The notes below the pieces were generated by a model. That model worked only from the letters and a program-made list of their open reading frames with translations. It was not told where the DNA came from and did no database searches. Shown piece by piece: positions 18,371-28,828 of a stretch of 64,000 nucleotides of DNA. Location of the stretch: assembly GCF_029213205.1 (NCBI RefSeq), contig NZ_JARGNH010000002.1, forward strand, positions 1-64,000, read 5' to 3'. The stretch comes from Pseudooceanicola sp. (GTDB lineage Bacteria > Pseudomonadota > Alphaproteobacteria > Rhodobacterales > Rhodobacteraceae). Numbering within the stretch: the stretch's first letter is position 1; each line of letters opens with the position of its first letter. The position numbers and the translations under genes are program-made.

Positions 18371-19417
18371 TCAGGGCAGCAGCAATGAGGCGTCGCCGTA
18401 GGAAAAGAACCGATAGTCACCCGCCACCGCATGGTCATAGATGCGCCGCACCCGATCCTGACCGATCAGCGCCGAGACCAGCATCATCAGGGTGCTTTTC
18501 GGCAGGTGGAAATTGGTCATCAGCGCATCGGTGACATGAAAGGCAAAGCCGGGATAGATAAAGATATCGGTCTCGCCCCGCCAGGGCGCAATGGTGCCGT
18601 CGCGGGCCGCACTTTCGATCAGCCGCAGCGCGGTGGTGCCGACCGGGATCACCCGCCCGCCTGCCGATTTGGTGGCGGCGATCTCGGCGGCGGCGGTCGC
18701 GGTGACCTCGCCCCATTCGGCATGCATCCGGTGGCTGGTCACATCCTCGACCTTGACCGGCAGAAAGGTTCCGGCGCCGACATGCAGGGTGACATGGGTG
18801 ATCCCGACCCCCATTTCGGCAATCCGTGCCAGCAGCGCCGCATCGAAATGCAGCGATGCGGTGGGGGCTGCAACCGCCCCGGCATGGCGGGCCCAGATGG
18901 TCTGATAATCCTCGCGATCCTGCGCATCTGCCGGGCGTTTCGCGGCGATATAGGGCGGCAATGGCATCTGCCCCGCCGCTGCCAGCGCCGCATCGAAATC
19001 CTCGCCCGTCAGATTAAACCGGATCAGCCCCTGGCCCTCGGTCTTGGCCACCAGCGTCGCCGAGAGCGCGTCGGAAAACACGATCACCTCGCCCTCACGG
19101 ATCTTTTTCAGCGGTTTCAGCAGCGCCGCCCAGTCACCGCCCGCACGCGGCTCAAGCAGGGTCACCTCGATCCGCGCCTGGGTCAGCCCCTCGGCCCCCT
19201 GCCGGGCGCGCTGGCCGGACAGCCGCGCCGGGATCACCTTGGTGTCGTTCAGCACCAGCCGGTCGCCGGGGCGCAGCCAGCGGGTCAGATCGCTGACCGT
19301 TGCGTCGGTGATGGTATCGCCCTCGGCCACCAGCAAACGCGCGGCGCTGCGCGGCTTTGCTGGCCGGGTGGCGATCAGTCGCTCGGGCAGGTCGAAATCG
19401 AAATCGGAAAGTTTCAC
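18371..19417 (-). CDS. queA: S-adenosylmethionine:tRNA ribosyltransferase-isomerase
   Basis: Converts 7-aminomethyl-7-deazaguanine at the tRNA wobble position to epoxyqueuosine, using the ribosyl part of SAM. 348 aa, the normal length. It opens [20 protein letters not shown] and shows [65 protein letters not shown] and the terminal [16 protein letters not shown], all family signatures. It starts with GTG that overlaps the stop of the AsmA-like gene (GTGA), so the two are coupled. Confidence 0.96.
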   Translation of the reverse strand: MKLSDFDFDLPERLIATRPAKPRSAARLLVAEGDTITDATVSDLTRWLRPGDRLVLNDTKVIPARLSGQRARQGAEGLTQARIEVTLLEPRAGGDWAALLKPLKKIREGEVIVFSDALSATLVAKTEGQGLIRFNLTGEDFDAALAAAGQMPLPPYIAAKRPADAQDREDYQTIWARHAGAVAAPTASLHFDAALLARIAEMGVGITHVTLHVGAGTFLPVKVEDVTSHRMHAEWGEVTATAAAEIAATKSAGGRVIPVGTTALRLIESAARDGTIAPWRGETDIFIYPGFAFHVTDALMTNFHLPKSTLMMLVSALIGQDRVRRIYDHAVAGDYRFFSYGDASLLLP

Positions 19418-22400
19418 TGGCTGGGGGCCTGGCTGATCTTGGGGGGCGGGCTGCGGAAAATCTCGCGGAACATGCCGGGTGTCAACAGCGACAGCGGATT
19501 CACCCCGACCTTTGGCGAGGCCGCGGCGCCGCTCAGGGTGTAGGAAAAGCCGAACAGCCCCTCGCCCTTGCGGGTGAACACCGAGCCGAGTCCGTTCAGC
19601 ATGTAGATCGGTGAAATCACCCCCTGCATGCGCATCCGCCCGGCCTCGAGATCATAGACCCCGTCCATTGAAATCCCCAAAGAGGCGCCGACCGCACTGG
19701 ATTGGGTGACAATCAGCTGGCGCGGGGTCAGGCGGAACTGCGCCTCGACATCGCTGAAGGTGATGCCGCGCCCGGCCATTTCATCAACCAGCCCGACCAC
19801 CGAGATTGAGTTCAGCAGCGCCGCCATCACCGGGGCTTCGATGACCCGCATGTTGCGCACGTTGAGCTGGCCGTCATAGGTGCCCTCGCCGCCGGTCGGT
19901 TTCAGCACCAGATCCATCGCGCCGTCGCGGCCCTGTTTCAGCAGCTTCATCGCCGAAAACACCCGCCCGGCATCCGCAGAGGTGATCCGCACCGCGCTGC
20001 GTTTGCCCTGCGGGATCAGCTGACCGGCGACCTGGGCGCTGCCATTGACCAAGCCGGTGAAGCGGCCCTGCAGCCCGCCCACGGTGGTCAGATCGCCGCG
20101 AAAATCCATCAGCGCGACGGTGTCGGACACCTGAAGGCGGTCCAGCGCCAGCTGGATCGGGCCAGCGCTGCCAGAGCCGCCGCCGTTCAACTCGGTCCGG
20201 CGCAGATCGAGCCAGCCGCCGGTGACCGCGACCAGCGGAGTCGCGCCCTTGCCACGCCCGGACAGCTGCACCGGCGCGTCCAGCCAAGTGCCGATCTTCA
20301 CCCGATCAAACCGCGCGGTCTGCAACTGGCCGGCCTCGGTCAAGGTCACCTTGCCATCCGCACTCAGCCCCGGCGCCTCGATCGCGATGCTGTCGATCCT
20401 GGCCGGGGCGCCAAAGCTGCCGTCGACCTTGAGCAGGCCGCGCGCGGCCTGTGGCAATGACCAGTTCAGCGCCGTCAGCCGCAGACCGATCCCGGCCAGA
20501 TCCGAGGTCATGGTGAATTCCGGCACCGCGCCGCGCGCTATGCGCACCGCCACCTCGGCCCGGCCCTTGCCGTTTAACGATCCGGGTGGCAGGCCGAGGC
20601 GGAATTCATCGGCAAAGCGTTCTGAGATTTCGACCCAGCCGTCAATCCGTGCCCCGCCCGCACCGCCCGGCGCGATATTGGCATGATAGTCGCCGCCCAC
20701 CGGCACCGTGCCGATCCGGCCCGTGCCGGTGATGCTCAGGTCATCGCCAACCAGTGCAACCTGCAAATCCGGTGCCGCGAAATCGCGCCCCGGCAACAGG
20801 ATATCGCTGCGCACATCGCGCAGATTGCCGCTGAGCGCGATATCGTAATCGGCCAGGGTGCGCCCCTTTTTCAGCACGAATTCGATGATCCCAGCCAGCG
20901 TCAGCCGCCCGTCCGCCAGGGTCACCGGGCGCCCAGCCTTGGCCATCATCCGAAACGGTTCAAGATCAAGCAGCGCCAGCGAGGCGGTGATGGTGGCGTC
21001 GCTGCGCAGATGGATTTCCGCCGGGGCCGGTTTGATCCGCCGATCCGGCACCACAAAGGTGGTGCCACCCAGATCGACCCGCCCGCCCTGCGGCGCGGTG
21101 ATCTTGCCGGTCTCGGTCACCGCGACAAATCGATTGCGATAGAGGCTGGCATGGCCCGATACCCCTTTGGCCGGAGGCAAGCCCTTCACCACCTCGATCT
21201 CGGCCTCGGCAAATCCAAAGCCGATATAGATGTCGGGCTTGCCTCCTGGGCGCAGTCGAAACCCGGTCTGGATCGAATGGAACGACCCGGCAAAGACCGA
21301 TTGTTCGATCCAGTCGCGGGTCTTGATGGCCATCGCCTTGGGCCAGAGCGCCAGCACCGCGTCGCGCCCGATCTGGTTCATCGCGCCCTCTGCGGTGATG
21401 TCCCACCCCTCGGGCGAGGCCCGGACCTTGGCCTGCAGGGTCAGCCTTTCGTCGCCACGACCCAGGCTCAACTGCCCGACATCCAGCACGAAAGGATCAA
21501 GCTTGAGCCGCAGATCGGCGCGCACATCGTTAAAGGCCACGGGTTCGGGGATCAGATCACCGGGCTGGGCGGAAAATTCGGTCATCCGCAATTGGCCGAC
21601 CATTTCCGACGGGCGGCCCTGGTTGGTGCCAAGCAGATGCAGATCGCCCTCGGCCCGGGCGGTCAGATAGACACTCTCGACCCAAAGCTCGTCAAAGGTC
21701 AGCGCCTGTTTGAACGGGTCATAGGTGAAATAGCTGCCCGCTGATCGAAACGGCAGCGGCGCGGTGCCGTCATTGGGGCGCAACACCCCCTCGCCGATCT
21801 GCAAGGTGGCGTTCAGCGGCCCCAGCCTGCCGGTGCTGTCGACCCCGGCCCGCAACGCCCCGGAAATCGGCGCGTCCAGCACCCCGAGCCAGGCCAGCGC
21901 CGCGCTCTGGGTGGCCAGGTCCTCGGCCGCCATGTCTTCGAATTTCATCCCGAATTGCGCGGCCTTGCTGCCGATCTTGCTGGCATAGCTGACCGACAGG
22001 ACCGTCGCCCAGGCGCGCCCCGACAGCAGCGCGAAATCGCCGCGCAGGCTCAGGTCATTGCCGTGGCGTTCCAACACCGCACGGCCGCCATCGACGGTCC
22101 AGGCGCGCCCGGATCGGGAATCCTCATAGCGCAGGGTCAGCGCCGTCGCCTCGATCCGTTCGAGTGAGCGCAGATCCGGCAGATCGAGCAGCGCCTCGAT
22201 CTCGTCGGCCAGGGCGCCCAGATCGCTGCCCCGGGCGCGGCGCGGCAGGTTGCCCTCGGCCTGCGCCGCGCCAACTTCGCCCAATGCCAGGTCAAAGCCG
22301 CCATCGGCATCGCGTCGCAGCCGCATCTGCGCGCCGGTCAGATAGATCGAGCTGGGCCGCGCCTTGCCCTCCAGCAGCGCGGCGACAGACAGCACGCCCT

Positions 22401-22761
22401 GAATCTCCGACAGGCTGAGCCTGGCGTTGCTGCCGACCCGCTGGATGGTCAGATCGCGCAGCCGCAGGCGCGGCTTCCAGCCATCCTCGACGATCAGCGC
22501 CACCTCGCCGAAATCCACCGACAGCCGCTCCATCGACCCGTCGAGCCGGGTCGTGATCAGCTCTTTCAGCCAGGGCGGCGCGACAAAGGGCCGTTCGCTG
22601 AGGATCACCCCGGCGAACAACGCCAGGAACACAAAGCTGAACGCGGACACCAGTGTCAGCCCCGAGCGCGCCAGGATCCGCCACAGCGAACGCCGACGCC
22701 TTTTGGCGCCGCCAGTCGCCGCCGCGGGGGCGTCTATCGGGTCTTCGGTTTTCGGTGTCAT
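19414..22761 (-). CDS. Large AsmA-like / DUF3971 envelope protein
   Basis: 1115 aa, inner-membrane anchored with the bulk in the periplasm. A basic N-terminus ([14 protein letters not shown]) precedes one membrane segment ([18 protein letters not shown], about 34-52). A DUF3971-type region follows, and an AsmA-like C-terminal region sits near 830-1080 ([48 protein letters not shown]). It belongs to the AsmA/YhdP/TamB superfamily of long beta-groove proteins thought to carry phospholipids between membranes; which branch is uncertain. It is coupled to queA downstream, a pairing I cannot explain by function. Confidence 0.9.
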   Translation of the reverse strand: MTPKTEDPIDAPAAATGGAKRRRRSLWRILARSGLTLVSAFSFVFLALFAGVILSERPFVAPPWLKELITTRLDGSMERLSVDFGEVALIVEDGWKPRLRLRDLTIQRVGSNARLSLSEIQGVLSVAALLEGKARPSSIYLTGAQMRLRRDADGGFDLALGEVGAAQAEGNLPRRARGSDLGALADEIEALLDLPDLRSLERIEATALTLRYEDSRSGRAWTVDGGRAVLERHGNDLSLRGDFALLSGRAWATVLSVSYASKIGSKAAQFGMKFEDMAAEDLATQSAALAWLGVLDAPISGALRAGVDSTGRLGPLNATLQIGEGVLRPNDGTAPLPFRSAGSYFTYDPFKQALTFDELWVESVYLTARAEGDLHLLGTNQGRPSEMVGQLRMTEFSAQPGDLIPEPVAFNDVRADLRLKLDPFVLDVGQLSLGRGDERLTLQAKVRASPEGWDITAEGAMNQIGRDAVLALWPKAMAIKTRDWIEQSVFAGSFHSIQTGFRLRPGGKPDIYIGFGFAEAEIEVVKGLPPAKGVSGHASLYRNRFVAVTETGKITAPQGGRVDLGGTTFVVPDRRIKPAPAEIHLRSDATITASLALLDLEPFRMMAKAGRPVTLADGRLTLAGIIEFVLKKGRTLADYDIALSGNLRDVRSDILLPGRDFAAPDLQVALVGDDLSITGTGRIGTVPVGGDYHANIAPGGAGGARIDGWVEISERFADEFRLGLPPGSLNGKGRAEVAVRIARGAVPEFTMTSDLAGIGLRLTALNWSLPQAARGLLKVDGSFGAPARIDSIAIEAPGLSADGKVTLTEAGQLQTARFDRVKIGTWLDAPVQLSGRGKGATPLVAVTGGWLDLRRTELNGGGSGSAGPIQLALDRLQVSDTVALMDFRGDLTTVGGLQGRFTGLVNGSAQVAGQLIPQGKRSAVRITSADAGRVFSAMKLLKQGRDGAMDLVLKPTGGEGTYDGQLNVRNMRVIEAPVMAALLNSISVVGLVDEMAGRGITFSDVEAQFRLTPRQLIVTQSSAVGASLGISMDGVYDLEAGRMRMQGVISPIYMLNGLGSVFTRKGEGLFGFSYTLSGAAASPKVGVNPLSLLTPGMFREIFRSPPPKISQAPSQ

Positions 22762-22876
22762 CGCTTGGCCCTTCGGCCCGTCCCCTTATTGTCGCCTGCC
22801 TCGAATGGACGGGCTTTATTCTCGCCGCCATTCGGTTACATTGGAATTCACATTTCAGGCAGAGAGAGGCGCGACC

Positions 22877-23353
22877 ATGCCCGATACCGGTGGAAAAGCA
22901 CCAGTTTTCAAACTTCCACGCGACGGCGGCGGCGAAATCTCGCTCACCGATTACGCCGGACGGTCGGTGGTGCTCTATTTCTATCCGCGCGACGACACGC
23001 CGGGTTGCACCACCGAGGGCAAGGATTTCACCTGTGCTGCCGATGATTTTGCCGCCGCCGGCGCGGTGGTTATGGGGGTCAGCAAGGACAGTGTCGAAAG
23101 CCATGACAAGTTTCGCGACAAACACGATCTGTCCGTGATCCTGCTCTCGGACAAGACCGGCAGCACCTGCGAGGATTACGGCGTCTGGGGTGAAAAGAAC
23201 ATGTATGGCAAGACCTTCATGGGCATCACCCGCGCCACCTTTCTGATCGGGCCGGACGGCACCATCGCCCAGGCCTGGAAGAATGTGAAAGTGCCCGGCC
23301 ATGTCGACGAGGTGCTGGCGGCGGTTCAGGCGCTGGAGGTCACGGCCAGCTGA
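22877..23353 (+). CDS. bcp: Thioredoxin-dependent peroxiredoxin, Bcp/PrxQ type
   Basis: 158-aa thiol peroxidase that reduces hydroperoxides. The active-site loop is YPRDDTPGCTTEGKDF with the peroxidatic Cys44. The usual resolving Cys five residues later is Lys49 here; another Cys lies at 53. It may act as a 1-Cys enzyme or use Cys53. Other family segments are VVMGVSKDSVESHDKFRDKH and YGKTFMGITRATFLIGPDG. It diverges from the AsmA-like gene. The broken DUF455 gene starts 12 bases after its stop. Confidence 0.94.
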   Translation: MPDTGGKAPVFKLPRDGGGEISLTDYAGRSVVLYFYPRDDTPGCTTEGKDFTCAADDFAAAGAVVMGVSKDSVESHDKFRDKHDLSVILLSDKTGSTCEDYGVWGEKNMYGKTFMGITRATFLIGPDGTIAQAWKNVKVPGHVDEVLAAVQALEVTAS

Positions 23354-23364
23354 GGCCCGGTCGG

Positions 23365-24185
23365 ATGCACGCGCCGCGCAGCCTTTCCGCGATGGCGGTC
23401 GAGGTGCTGAACACCGCCGACGGGCGCGCCAAGACCGCGCTCAGCCATGCCCATGCCGCGACCTGGCGCGCGGCCCGCGCGGCGGGTGAGGTGATTCCGA
23501 TCGGCGAGACCAAGCCACCACTGCACCCCGCCCGCCCCGAGCGTCCGGAATTGCTCGACCCGCGCGAGCTGCCACGCCGCCGCCCCGGATCGTCGCAAGG
23601 CCGCATCGCCTTGCTGCATGCGGTGGCCCATATCGAGCTGAACGCGGTCGATCTGCATTGGGATATCATCGCCCGGTTCGCCGCGGTGCCGATGCCGATG
23701 GGATTCTATGACGACTGGGTGAAGGCGGCGGATGAGGAATCCAAGCATTTCAACCTGATGTGCGACTGTCTTGAAGCGCTGGGATCGCATTACGGCGCCC
23801 TGCCTGCCCATGCCGGGATGTGGCGCGCCGCCGAGGACACCAATACCGATATCTTTGGTCGCCTGGCGGTCGTCCCGATGGTGCTTGAGGCCCGGGGATT
23901 GGACGTAACCCCCGGAATGATATAGGTTTTTAAAAAGGCGGACCTGCCGCAAGTGGTCGCCGCACTGAACACCATCTATGGCGAAGAGGTCAGCCATGTC
24001 GCCTATGGTTCGAAATGGTTCCACTTCCTCTGCGGGCGCCATGACAAGGACCCCAAGCCATTGTTTCACGCGCGGGTGCGTCAGTATTTTCATGGGCTGC
24101 TGAAACCGCCCTTTAACGAAGAGAAGCGGGCGAGGCCGGATTGCCACCGGATTTCTACTGGCCACTGACCGAGGATCCGGCCTGA
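23365..24185 (+). pseudogene. Broken DUF455 ferritin-like gene
   Basis: The first 186 codons encode a good DUF455 protein with metal-ligand motifs HIELNAVDLHWD, DEESKHF and VLEARGLDVTPGMI. A TAG at 23923-23925 then interrupts the frame inside the AT-rich patch ATATAGGTTTTTAAA. Beyond it the same frame resumes family sequence (VVAALNTIYGEEVSHVAYG, then HARVRQYFHGLLKPPFNEE). Near 24130-24135 one base is missing. In the shifted frame the expected ending AGLPPDFYWPLTEDPA runs to TGA 24183-24185. Two independent lesions argue against one sequencing error. A truncated 186-aa product could still be made but would lack the last EEVSH ligands. Confidence 0.85.
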
Positions 24186-24359
24186 TCCGGGGCCCGCGCG
24201 CCACCTGAAGTCTCAGCGCTAACATGCCGAAACTCGGCGGAATCTCGCCAGTTCCAACATGAACCCGCCAATGGCGGCGGTTTACCGGCCATAAGTCTTG
24301 AACCGATGGGGATCGGCGGTTAACACCATTCGGAGCATCCGTTGGGGAGCGGGAATGCT

Positions 24360-25727
24360 ATGGTGGGGAATTCGGGCAAAGGGCATGTCCTAGTGCATAA
24401 TAAAGTGATACAAAAGCTGCATGCGCGGCTGGAGCGATACTTTCCAGAACGTCGGTTGTTTTTGAAATCCGACGCCGACACCCGTTTTATCCGGCTGAAA
24501 CCCGAAACCCAATTCATTGCCGTTGCCGGTGCCGGCGTCGTCGTCACCTGGTCGATCATCGCCACCGCGATCCTGCTGATGGATTCCATCGGCGCCGGGA
24601 ATTTCCGCGATCAGGCCCGCCGCGATCAACAGGTCTATCAGGCCCGGCTGAACGCCCTGGCCGCCGAACGCGACACCCGCGCCGATGAGGCGCTGGCGGC
24701 GCAACAGCGGTTCAACACCGCCCTGGCTCGAATATCCGAAATGCAATCGGAACTGCTGGCCACCCAAACCCGTGGCCGCGAGCTTGAGACCGGGATCGGC
24801 GTGATCCAGGCCACCCTGCGTCAGACGATGAAAGCCCGCGACGCCGCCCGTGACCAGCTGGCGGAGTTGAAGCTGGCGATGGCGGCCAGCGGCGACACCC
24901 CCGGGGTTACGGACGGCAAGATCGGCGAACGCACCCTCGAATTTCTCTCTGCCGCGCTGAGCGACACCGCCGATGAGCGCGACAAGATTTCGAGCGATGC
25001 TCAGGATGCCCTGTTGCACGCCGATGAAATGACCACTGAACTGGCGCTGCTGCACGACCGCAACGACGCAATCTTTCGGCAATTGGAAGAGGCGATGACG
25101 GTTTCGGTGGCGCCGCTGGACAAGATGTTCCGCGCCGCCGGGATGAACACCGACAGCCTGATTTCGCAGGTGCGCCGTGGTTATTCCGGCCAGGGTGGCC
25201 CGCTCACCCCGATCTCGCTGTCGACGATGGGTGAAGCGCCGTCGCCGGACGCCTCGCGCGCCAATCAGATTCTCGATCAGATGGACCGGCTGAATCTGTA
25301 TCGCATCGCCGCTGAAAAAGCCCCCTTCGCGCTGCCGGTGAAAAAGGCCTATCGCTTCACCAGTGGCTTCGGCTATCGCCGCGATCCCAAGACTGGCGGG
25401 CGCCGGATGCATGCCGGCGTCGATTTCGCCGGGCCGGTCGGCACCCCGCTCTACTCCACTGGCGACGGGGTGGTGGTGCACGCCGGTTGGCTGTCGGGCT
25501 ACGGGCGGTTGGTCAAGATCAAACATGAGTTCGGTATCGAAACCCGCTATGCTCACATGTCTCGCATTGCCGTGAAGGTTGGTCAAAGAGTCTCGCGCGG
25601 AGATCGGATCGGTGATATGGGAGCATCTGGACGCGTGACCGGGCCGCATGTTCATTACGAAGTGCGCGTCGGCGGTCAGGCCGTGAACCCAATGATATAT
25701 ATCAAGGCTGCAAAAGATGTTTTCTAA
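24360..25727 (+). CDS. M23 family metallopeptidase with coiled-coil stalk
   Basis: 455 aa; likely a periplasmic murein endopeptidase anchored in the inner membrane. A hydrophobic segment AVAGAGVVVTWSIIATAILL near 53-72 is followed by a long Gln/Ala/Arg-rich coiled coil (about 85-240). The LytM domain near 330-450 keeps the zinc ligands in HAGVDF and HVHYE. ATG 24360 has GGGGAGCGG upstream; a GTG at 24393 is also possible. The last 11 bases overlap the bactofilin gene. Bactofilins are known to position such peptidases, so the pair probably shapes the cell. Confidence 0.92.
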   Translation: MVGNSGKGHVLVHNKVIQKLHARLERYFPERRLFLKSDADTRFIRLKPETQFIAVAGAGVVVTWSIIATAILLMDSIGAGNFRDQARRDQQVYQARLNALAAERDTRADEALAAQQRFNTALARISEMQSELLATQTRGRELETGIGVIQATLRQTMKARDAARDQLAELKLAMAASGDTPGVTDGKIGERTLEFLSAALSDTADERDKISSDAQDALLHADEMTTELALLHDRNDAIFRQLEEAMTVSVAPLDKMFRAAGMNTDSLISQVRRGYSGQGGPLTPISLSTMGEAPSPDASRANQILDQMDRLNLYRIAAEKAPFALPVKKAYRFTSGFGYRRDPKTGGRRMHAGVDFAGPVGTPLYSTGDGVVVHAGWLSGYGRLVKIKHEFGIETRYAHMSRIAVKVGQRVSRGDRIGDMGASGRVTGPHVHYEVRVGGQAVNPMIYIKAAKDVF

Positions 25728-26247
25728 AAGCAAAATCAACGAGCCCGGCAGCAAGGGCACCGAACCGCAGGCGCCTGCCGCCACCGATACGGCGCCCAAA
25801 ACCGGAAGCCCTTACCCGTCCACCTCTGGCGATTTCAAACCGTCGACGCCCAAGGCCAAGCCGCCAGCGTCGGTGCTGTCGCCCGATCTGCACATCACCG
25901 GCAACGTCAAAACGACCGGCGACATCCAGATCGAAGGCACGGTCGAGGGCGACATTCGCGCCCATCTGCTGACCGTCGGCGAAACCGCCACCGTCAAGGG
26001 CGAAGTCACCGCCGACGACGTGGTGGTGAATGGCCGTATTGTTGGCCGGGTGCGTGGCCTCAAGGTGCGGCTGACCTCGACCGCCCGGGTCGAGGGCGAC
26101 ATCATCCACAAGACCATCGCGATCGAATCCGGCGCCCATTTTGAGGGTTCGGTACAGCGTCAGGAAGACCCGTTGTCGGGCAACAAATCGGCGGACAAGG
26201 GCCCGCATCGCTTGACCCCGCAGCCGCAGAAAAGCGACGACGTCTAA
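25717..26247 (+). CDS. Bactofilin (polymer-forming cytoskeletal protein)
   Basis: 176 aa. The central DUF583 beta-helix (about 45-140) consists of short repeats such as GNVKTTGDIQIEGTVEGDI, TVKGEVTADDVVVNGRIVG and STARVEGDI. It is flanked by Pro/Lys/Ala-rich disordered tails, as in bactofilins that polymerise without nucleotide. It overlaps the M23 peptidase gene by 11 bases, the pairing seen for bactofilin-peptidoglycan hydrolase systems in several phyla. A terminator follows at 26276-26298. Confidence 0.95.
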   Translation: MFSKSKINEPGSKGTEPQAPAATDTAPKTGSPYPSTSGDFKPSTPKAKPPASVLSPDLHITGNVKTTGDIQIEGTVEGDIRAHLLTVGETATVKGEVTADDVVVNGRIVGRVRGLKVRLTSTARVEGDIIHKTIAIESGAHFEGSVQRQEDPLSGNKSADKGPHRLTPQPQKSDDV

Positions 26248-26275
26248 GTCATTCCTCATGCTGTGAGAGATCAAA

Positions 26276-26298
26276 GGCCGCCCCGGGGCGGCCTTTTT
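26276..26298 (+). terminator. Rho-independent terminator after bactofilin
   Basis: Fully palindromic GGCCGCCCCGGGGCGGCC (26276-26293) followed by TTTTT. It lies 28 bases after the bactofilin stop and closes the M23-bactofilin transcript. Confidence 0.85.
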
Positions 26299-26372
26299 CA
26301 TGTCGAGCTACCGGGTGGGCGCTGTGCGCCCGCCGACTCAGTCGACCCGCCAGCGCCGTAGAGCGCGCGGCG

Positions 26373-26957
26373 CTACGCCTCCAGCTCGGCATCCCAGTAA
26401 AGAAAATCCATCCAAGAGCCGTGCAGGTAGTTCGGCGGAAACTTTCGTCCCATGTTGCGCAGCTCTTCGGCCGCTGGTGGCCGTGGCGCCCGGCGCAACG
26501 ACATCCCGGCCCGGCGCAGGGATTTCGACCCCTTGTGCAGGTTGCAGGGTGAACAGGCCGCCACCACGTTTTCCCATGAGGTGATGCCGCCACTGGCGCG
26601 TGGCACCACATGATCAAAGGTCAGGTCGCCGCGGGCGCCGCAATATTGGCAACAGAATTCATCGCGCAGGAATAAATTAAAGCGCGTGAAAGCCACGCGC
26701 TTTTGGGGTTTCACATAATCTTTCAGCACCACCACCGAGGGGATCCGTATCTCGGTGCTCGGACTGCGCACCCAGGCGTCGTATTCGGCAACGATATCCA
26801 CCCGGTTCAGCCAGGCCGCCTTGACCGCCTCCTGCCAAGGCCAGAGGCTGAGCGGGTAATAGGACAACGGCCGGTAATCCGCATTCAACACCAGCGCCGG
26901 ATGCTTTTTCAGCGCCGCCGGGTCGCGAACAAATTCGGTCCTGAAATCTCCATCCAT
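26373..26957 (-). CDS. HNH endonuclease
   Basis: 194-aa protein common in alphaproteobacteria. The N-terminal half (LVLNADYRPLSYYPLSLWPWQEAVKA) is the usual lead-in domain. The HNH core is FCCQYCGARGDLTFDHVVPRASGG with ENVVAACSPCNLHKG, giving two CxxC zinc pairs and the catalytic His in DHVVP. The biological substrate is unknown. Similar stand-alone genes are widespread and not evidently linked to phage. It converges on the bactofilin gene. Confidence 0.92.
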   Translation of the reverse strand: MDGDFRTEFVRDPAALKKHPALVLNADYRPLSYYPLSLWPWQEAVKAAWLNRVDIVAEYDAWVRSPSTEIRIPSVVVLKDYVKPQKRVAFTRFNLFLRDEFCCQYCGARGDLTFDHVVPRASGGITSWENVVAACSPCNLHKGSKSLRRAGMSLRRAPRPPAAEELRNMGRKFPPNYLHGSWMDFLYWDAELEA

Positions 26958-27240
26958 CGTGAAAGCTCTCCGATTCGAGCTGCCTGCTGCGGCGGGGGGG
27001 TGGGATACCCCGCCCCGGCGATAGCTTTACTATATATCGCGGCGACCAAGGGGCAAGCCCCACGATATGCGCGACAACGAGATAAACTTAGAATGTCGGT
27101 GTAACGGGCAGATGATGATCACCGCCCGGCATCGTTTCGGCGCCACATTGGCGAATTGCATGGCTATTGCGGTGACAGGCGGCATTCGCCCCGATACGCT
27201 CCAGCAACCGCCGGAATGCGGCCCCTCAGGAGAACCCCAA

Positions 27241-27447
27241 ATGCCACTTATCGAAGTCTCACTGCTTGCCGGGCGCAGCCCGGAATTGAAACAGAAGCTG
27301 ATCGAAAAACTGACCGAAGCCACCGTCGAGGCGCTCGGCTCGAAGCCTGAGTCGATCAGCGTGATCCTGCGCGATGTGCAGCCGCACGATTGGGCCAAGG
27401 GCGGCATCACACTGGGCGAGCGCAAGAAATCCCAATCGGGCGGTTGA
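27241..27447 (+). CDS. 4-oxalocrotonate tautomerase-like protein
   Basis: 68-aa tautomerase-superfamily subunit. After Met removal the N-terminal residue is Pro (MPLIEVSLLAGRSPELKQKL), the catalytic base of the family. Arg residues in SVILRDVQPHDW and the terminal KGGITLGERKKS fit the active-site pattern. AGGAGA seven bases before ATG 27241 fixes this start; the frame is open further upstream but that part is not family-like. Without other meta-cleavage genes the substrate is unknown. Confidence 0.92.
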   Translation: MPLIEVSLLAGRSPELKQKLIEKLTEATVEALGSKPESISVILRDVQPHDWAKGGITLGERKKSQSGG

Positions 27448-27560
27448 CCGCCTGACGCGCGCCCCGCTTTCGCCAGATCGGCCCCGATTCACCGCCCGCT
27501 CGCCCCCTTGCCAGCGCGGCGGCAAATCGGCAATCTGATCGATACGAAAGGGGAGTCCGC

Positions 27561-28424
27561 ATGCGCATCGCCATCCTCGGCGCGACCGGGGTTTTCGCCC
27601 GCCACCTGCTGCCGCGCCTCGCGGCCGACGGGCATGAGCTGATCGCGATTGCCCGCGATCCGAACCGGGCGACAACCGCCCAGGCCCTCGGGATCGAGCA
27701 ACGCGCCGGTGATATCTTTGACGAGACCAGCCTGACAGAGGCGCTCGCCGGTGCCGAACTCTGCCTGAACCTCGCCACCGCCCTGCCCGGCCCTTCCGGG
27801 CGCGGCTCGTTCGAGGCCAATGACCAGCTGCGCCGCGACGGCGTGCCGGTGCTGCTGCGGGGACTGCAGAACGCCGGTGTCACCCGGTTGCTGCAACAGA
27901 GCATCGCGTTGATCGCAACCTCCGGCGAAGACCTGAATGACGGCACCATCAGCCCGGTGCCACAGGGCGACGGGCTTGCCGCCAAGACCCTGCGCGCGGC
28001 CCTGGCGATGGAGACGGCGGTGCAGGCCGCGCCGCTCGACTGGACGATCCTGCGCGGCGGGCTGTTCTACGGCCCCGGCACCGGCCTTGACGACACCTGG
28101 TTCGACCAGGCCGCTGCGGGCAAGCTGTTGATGGCTGGCGCGGGCGCTGATTTCCTGTCGCTGGTCCATATCGCCGATATGGCCGAGGCGACCCGCCGCG
28201 CCGTCAGCCGCAGCAATCCGGGCCAGATCCTGGCGATCAGCGATGACGAGCCTGTGCGCTGGCGCGATATCTTCGGCCATATCGCCACGCTCAGCGGCGG
28301 CCCGGCCCCGATCCAGGGCGGCCCGCCGCGCTTTGCGTCATTTCGGGTGTCCAACGCCCGCGCCCGCGATCTGCTCGACTGGCAACCACATTACCCCAGC
28401 TATCGGCAGGGGCTCGCGCGCTAG
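27561..28424 (+). CDS. NAD(P)-binding NmrA-like / atypical SDR protein
   Basis: 287 aa with an N-terminal Rossmann motif AILGATGVFARHLLPRLAADGHELIAIARD and a GDIFDETSL nucleotide-specificity region. LDWTILRGGLFYGPG near 155-170 is typical of NmrA-like and complex-I-associated atypical SDRs. No clear YxxxK catalytic pair is visible, so it may be a redox sensor or chaperone rather than an enzyme. It lies 113 bases after the tautomerase gene in the same direction. Confidence 0.85.
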   Translation: MRIAILGATGVFARHLLPRLAADGHELIAIARDPNRATTAQALGIEQRAGDIFDETSLTEALAGAELCLNLATALPGPSGRGSFEANDQLRRDGVPVLLRGLQNAGVTRLLQQSIALIATSGEDLNDGTISPVPQGDGLAAKTLRAALAMETAVQAAPLDWTILRGGLFYGPGTGLDDTWFDQAAAGKLLMAGAGADFLSLVHIADMAEATRRAVSRSNPGQILAISDDEPVRWRDIFGHIATLSGGPAPIQGGPPRFASFRVSNARARDLLDWQPHYPSYRQGLAR

Positions 28425-28433
28425 CCTCCCGGT

Positions 28434-28736
28434 TCAGCCGAGATCGCGAATCCGCTCCGGCTCGATCAGCTTCAACTTGCGGTTGGTGACACCCAGAGGC
28501 GCCATCCGCTCACGATGCGCGGCCATATTCGGATGCGCGCCATGCTCTTTCAGACAATCCTTGTCTTCCCATTCCTCATAGACGCGAAAGACATGCGGCT
28601 GGTCGACACTCTGCCAGAACCGGTAATCGATGCAGCCACGTTCGGATTTGGTGGCCGCCTGCGCCAGGGCGAAATTCGCCTTCGCCTGCTCTTCGTTGCC
28701 CGCTGCAACTTCCATGGTGCCGCTGATGATGATCAT
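28434..28736 (-). CDS. Antibiotic biosynthesis monooxygenase (ABM) domain protein
   Basis: 100-aa dimeric ferredoxin-like protein. It opens MIIISGTMEVAAGNEEQAKANF and contains SERGCIDYRFWQSVDQPHVFRVYEEWEDKDCLKEH, the ABM signature with the strand Y-x-F-W. Members are small oxygenases or quinol monooxygenases such as YgiN, without cofactor. ATG 28736 follows GGGGAGGAAAACCA on this strand; the frame upstream to 28862 runs into intergenic repeat sequence and is not coding. It converges on the NmrA-like gene. Confidence 0.88.
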   Translation of the reverse strand: MIIISGTMEVAAGNEEQAKANFALAQAATKSERGCIDYRFWQSVDQPHVFRVYEEWEDKDCLKEHGAHPNMAAHRERMAPLGVTNRKLKLIEPERIRDLG

Positions 28737-28828
28737 TGGTTTTCCTCCCCTGTCGTGATCCGGCACCGATCTTTCCACAGACTTACCGGTCGGTAAAGCG
28801 GTGAACGCCGCGGTCACGCCGCACCGGG

